From contig JMMB01000007.1 in NCBI GenBank assembly GCA_000686145.1, positions 3,215,753-3,279,752 on the forward strand: a stretch of 64,000 bases of DNA, in the 5' to 3' direction. Below, in pieces: positions 60,361-64,000 of this stretch. The position numbers were made by a program, and so were the translations under genes. This DNA is from Peptostreptococcaceae bacterium VA2. GTDB lineage: Bacteria > Bacillota > Clostridia > Peptostreptococcales > Peptostreptococcaceae. Under the pieces are notes generated by a model. That model had not been told where the DNA came from. It made no database searches and saw only the letters and a list, made by a program, of their open reading frames with translations. Every line of letters begins with the position of its first letter. Within the stretch, counting starts at the first letter, position 1.

Positions 60361-60432
60361 AAAAGTCACGCAAGCGTGACAAAAATAATTCACAAAAAAC
60401 ACGTGAAAATATAGTAAAATAGGAGAAATTAA

Positions 60433-61318
60433 ATGGATAGACTTTCATCACATAGTGCAAACCAAAGGACGTAGTTCAAAAACATGGATTTAAGTTTTCA
60501 AAAGTCTCTAGGACAAAACTTTTTAATAGACGATAATGTAATAGATAGCATATTACAAGGTGCAAGGACTTTCAAAAGGGCGATCAGATAATAGAGGTAG
60601 GCCCTGGAATAGGAACTCTTTACTCGTGAGATGGGAAAAGTAGCGGATAAAGTAGTTTGCTATAGAGATAGATAAAACATTAATTCCCATACTAAAAGAA
60701 ACTTTAGATGATCTTTGATAATGTAGAAGTAATAAACAAAGATATATTAAAAGTTGATGTTCAAGAATTAGTAGAAGAAAAATTAAATGGAGGTCCAGTT
60801 AAATTAGTAGCTAACCTTCCATATTATATAACTACACCAATAGTTATGAAGTTTTTAGAAGAAGATATTCCCAGTAACTGATATAGTAGTTATGGTACAA
60901 AAAGAAGTTGCAGATAGAATGAATGCAGTACCAGGTACAAAAGGATTATGAAACTTTATCAATAGCCAGTTCAATACTACTGTGATACAGAAATAGTGGC
61001 AAAAGCACCAAAGACACATGTTTATACACAACCAAATGTAGATTCAACAGTTATAGGACTTTCATGTAAGACCAGAAATAAAATATCCAGTAGATAGCCG
61101 AAGAAATATTCTTTAAAAACAGTTAAAGCTGGATTTAGTCAAAGAAGAAAAACTTTACTTAACTCATTAAGTACCATTAGGTTTCTTAAGCAAAGAAGAA
61201 ATCAGAGAAGTATTATTAGAAGCTAATATAGATGAAAAAAAGAAGAGGAGAAACTCTTAGCATACAAGAATTTGCTACTCTTTCAAATAAAGTAAATGCA
61301 AAGGTACCTTCAAAATAG
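60433..61318 (+). pseudogene. rsmA: rsmA, mirrored copy with many frameshifts
   Basis: Same start context (AGGAGAAATTAA) and stop as the left copy but about 16 bases longer than the repaired gene. Extra bases occur roughly every 50 (for example CCAAAGGACG, CAAGGACTTTC, CTTTACTCG). It keeps the five-T run that is six in the left arm. Confidence 0.88.
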
Positions 61319-61384
61319 AAGGTACTTTTTTTATGTGTTTAATCATATAATATTTAGAGAAATTATGTTAAGGGGGGATTAGAA

Positions 61385-62607
61385 ATGGCTTCCAAAAGAA
61401 AGTTTAAAAAGAGATTATATAATTCTTGAAGCTAAAGATACTAATTTTAGATACAAAGAGCGCATTTTACCAAAAGCATTTGCTAAAGGTAGAAATAAAT
61501 GATGAAAAATCAGTAGTTTCACTTTATGTAGAAAATCTTAAATGTGTAAAAGATGGATATAGAGTAATTGCGATACAAAGTGATTATGAAACTTTAGATT
61601 TAGGGAAAGTTGTTTTAAGTGAGCAAGGAAAAGGTGAGTTTGTATTAAACCTAGATAGAGATGACATAGATTTAAAAGGAATAGCTCTACTTTATGAGAA
61701 ATCTGTTCCACTAATAGGCTTTAAGGGAAGTAAAATAGAAAACTACGAAGTATATTTGTTTCACTGTTGATGATGGAAGAATTTGAGGAGTATGAAGAAG
61801 TGGAATATATAGAAGTAGATGATGATGAAGATGAAGAATTTGATGATGAGGATTACGAATATGAAGAAATAGAGTATATAGAGATAGAGGAAGAGATGAC
61901 GAGGGTTACGAAGAAATAGAAGATAATGATGGATATATAGAAATACAAGAAGATGAAGAAGAAGAAGAAGAAGAAGAAATAGAAGATGAGTATGAGGAGG
62001 ATGAAGAAGAGGATGAAGAAGAACAAATTATAGAACGTAATTTATACAACAAAAAATCACAACCACAAAAAACTAAACAACAAAGAAAACCTAAATATGC
62101 AAGCCAATATCAAGAGCCAAAACCTCAAAATATACCATATCAATCATATGAACAATATCAACAAAAATCTCGAAATTCTAACGCAGCAGGTGCATTGTTA
62201 ATGCCAAGACAAATTAAAAAGGGATTAAAATATATTCAACGAAGTTAAGCCATTTGTAAGTGATGATATAGAAGATACTAGATGGTGGAAAGTAGAAATA
62301 AGTCCAACAACCCTATGTGGATATACAATGCCACACTTAGGATATGTAAATTCGTTAAATTACACAATGTATAGTGATGCTGTAATGCATTCATATAAAT
62401 ACAGACATTATTTATTTGGTGTTCAATATGATGAGTATAATAAGAGAAAAAGTTATATATATGGCAGTTCCAGGGAAATAAGAATGAGCAACCAGATAAA
62501 GGTCATACTGGATTTAATACTTATCAAGCATGTGATACTAGAAATGATAGCTTAGGATACTGGCTATGTTTTATAGATTCTTAGAAGTAGAAGAAATCTT
62601 AAAATAA
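61385..62607 (+). pseudogene. Acidic-middle hypothetical gene, mirrored copy with frameshifts
   Basis: Counterpart of 50140-51351, 11 bases longer. Broken near 61405, 61487, 61750, 61775, 61893, 62232, 62460 and 62583. The GAA/GAT-rich acidic stretch and the C-terminal domain are recognisable piecewise. Confidence 0.88.
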
Positions 62608-62690
62608 AATATATTACCTTTCCTATTGATAATATTATGATATTAATCTAAAAATATATATAAATATACTATAATTTGGGAGGAAATATC

Positions 62691-63823
62691 ATGATAAACA
62701 AACAAAGATTAATAAATGAATTTTTAGAGTTAGTACAAATAGATAGTCCATCTTCAAAAGAAGGTAAAAGTAGCACAAAGTTTTAGTTAAAAAATTAGAA
62801 GCAATAGGCTGTGAAGTTTCAATAGATAATGCAGGGGAAAGGTTAACGGAGAAACTGGAAACGTAATAGCTACATTAAAAGGAAACAGACCAGGAAAGAA
62901 ATTATTATTCAGTTCACATATGGACACAGTTAGCCCAGGAGTAGGAATAAAAACCTATAATAGATGAAGCTACTGGATAATAAAAAAGTGATGGAACTAC
63001 AGTATTAGGTTCTGATGATAAAGCTGGTATAGCGTTGCTATATTAGAGGCTTTTAAGAATGATTAAAGAAAACGATATTGAGCATGCTGATATACAAGTA
63101 GTATTCTCTATATGGGAAGAAGGCGGATTATTTGGAGCTAAATACTTAGAACTTACTCTAAAGTAGATGCTGATTATGCATTTGTACTAGATAAGTGGTG
63201 GGGGCTCCTGGAGAAATAATAATTCAAGCACCAGCACAAGATGCTATAAACGTTAAAATAACAGGAAAAACCAAGCTCATGCAGGTCTTCAACCAGAAAA
63301 CGGAAATAAGTTGGCAATAATGGTAGCTTCAGAGGCTATGGAAAAATATGAAGGTTATTAGAATAGATGAAGAAACTACTGCTAATATAGGAATAATTAA
63401 AGGTGGTATAGCACAAAATATGTTATGCCAGAATTAGAAATAGTAGCAGAAGCTAGAAGTTTAAGTGAAGAAAAATTAGATGTTCAAACAAATCATATGG
63501 TAGAAACATTCAAAAAAAACTGCCGACGAGTTTGGAGCTAAAATAGACATAGAAGTTAATAGAGCATATGCACCTTTTAATGTATGTGAAGATGATGAAA
63601 TAGTTAAACTTGCTAAAAAAGCTTTCTCTAACATGAATATAGAAGGACATACAGCTTCTACAGGTGGAGGTAGCGATACTAACATATTAAACAAAAAACG
63701 GAGTAAAAGCAGTTAACTTAGGAATAGGTATGAAAAATGCTCATACATTAGAAGAATATATAGCTATAGAAGACATAGTTAATTCTGCAATAATGGTAAA
63801 AGAAATAATAAAAAGAAGCATAA
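62691..63823 (+). pseudogene. PepT-like M20 peptidase, mirrored copy with many frameshifts
   Basis: Counterpart of 48944-50059, 17 bases longer. Starts ATG after GGGAGGAAATATC and ends at TAA 63821-63823, but has a frame break about every 50-70 bases as well as some substitutions (for example AGAGGCTATGG for AGAGCTATGG). Followed by the mirrored terminator at about 63842-63867. Confidence 0.88.
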
Positions 63824-64000
63824 TATAATATTGCTTAATTAAAATCACCTAGCAAAAGTTAGGTGATTTTTGATATTTATAAACATATAAAAAAAATATA
63901 TATTATTGTCGAATCGTGAAAAAATTTCCTGGGAAATATTAATATAAAATAAACATACTTACAAAATATTGATAAAAGTATATAATTATCTTATAATTAT

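Overview
The window is low-GC, AT-rich chromosomal DNA of an anaerobic, endospore-forming Firmicute. Gene order and content point to the Peptostreptococcaceae (Clostridioides difficile and relatives): a complete type IV pilus operon headed by a type II cyclic-di-GMP riboswitch, sporulation genes (spoIIE, spoVT, yabP, yabQ, a spoVB-like flippase, spoVG) and an F-type ATP synthase whose c subunit carries a sodium-binding signature. I do not name a species. Almost every gene up to 46 kb lies on the minus strand, so operons read from high to low coordinates.

Layout: (1) 1-2.25 kb, start of the ATP synthase operon (atpZ, atpI, atpB, atpE, atpF cut by the window edge). (2) 2.6-11.2 kb, a housekeeping block: upp, rpiB, Sua5/YwlC, ZIP transporter, prfA, prmC, DUF1385 membrane protein, tdk, rpmE, rho. 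(3) 11.5-15.7 kb: glpX, a 37-residue membrane peptide, galU and a secreted M3 oligopeptidase. (4) 15.8-16.15 kb: a non-coding AT-rich stretch with a cluster of DnaA-box-like nonamers and a perfect Spo0A box. (5) 16.2-30.4 kb: spoIIE, ppx/gppA, divIC, yabQ, yabP, rqcP, hup, mazG/yabN, spoVB-like, spoVT, prsA-like, mfd, pth. (6) 30.4-42.3 kb: the type IV pilus operon in the order pilA1-pilA2-pilB-pilC-pilMN-pilO-pilV-pilU-pilK-pilT-pilD1-pilD2, under a promoter and c-di-GMP-II riboswitch at 42.1-42.26 kb. (7) 42.4-46.3 kb: prs, glmU, spoVG (with a sigma-H promoter), purR. (8) murC, the one clear plus-strand gene. (9) 47.9-56.2 kb: two unknown proteins, a PepT-like M20 peptidase, rsmA, rnmV, tatD, metG and its T-box leader. 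(10) 56.37-64.0 kb: a reverse-complement copy of 48.77-56.37 kb.

Blocks 5-9 keep the order of the Bacillus subtilis metS-to-spoIIE region, with the pilus operon placed between prs and pth. Block 2 keeps the order of the B. subtilis rho-to-atp region. Two anciently conserved segments are therefore joined near glpX/galU/spoIIE. In functional terms the window combines energy conservation, translation termination and tRNA/rRNA care, nucleotide and UDP-sugar precursors for the wall, sporulation control, and surface motility under c-di-GMP control.

The most conspicuous structure is the 15 kb near-perfect palindrome at the right end. Both arms carry independent, insertion-type single-base errors that break rsmA, rnmV, tatD and metG in different places, and the right arm also breaks the acidic protein and pepT genes that are intact on the left. 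I read this as a fold-back (chimeric read/assembly) artefact at a contig end rather than a biological duplication. The more credible biological leads are the DnaA/Spo0A box cluster beside spoIIE, the riboswitch-controlled tandem pilins, a hairpin covering the ribosome binding site of the secreted oligopeptidase, the Asn/Lys-rich insert in Rho, and a charge-segregated unknown protein next to rsmA.
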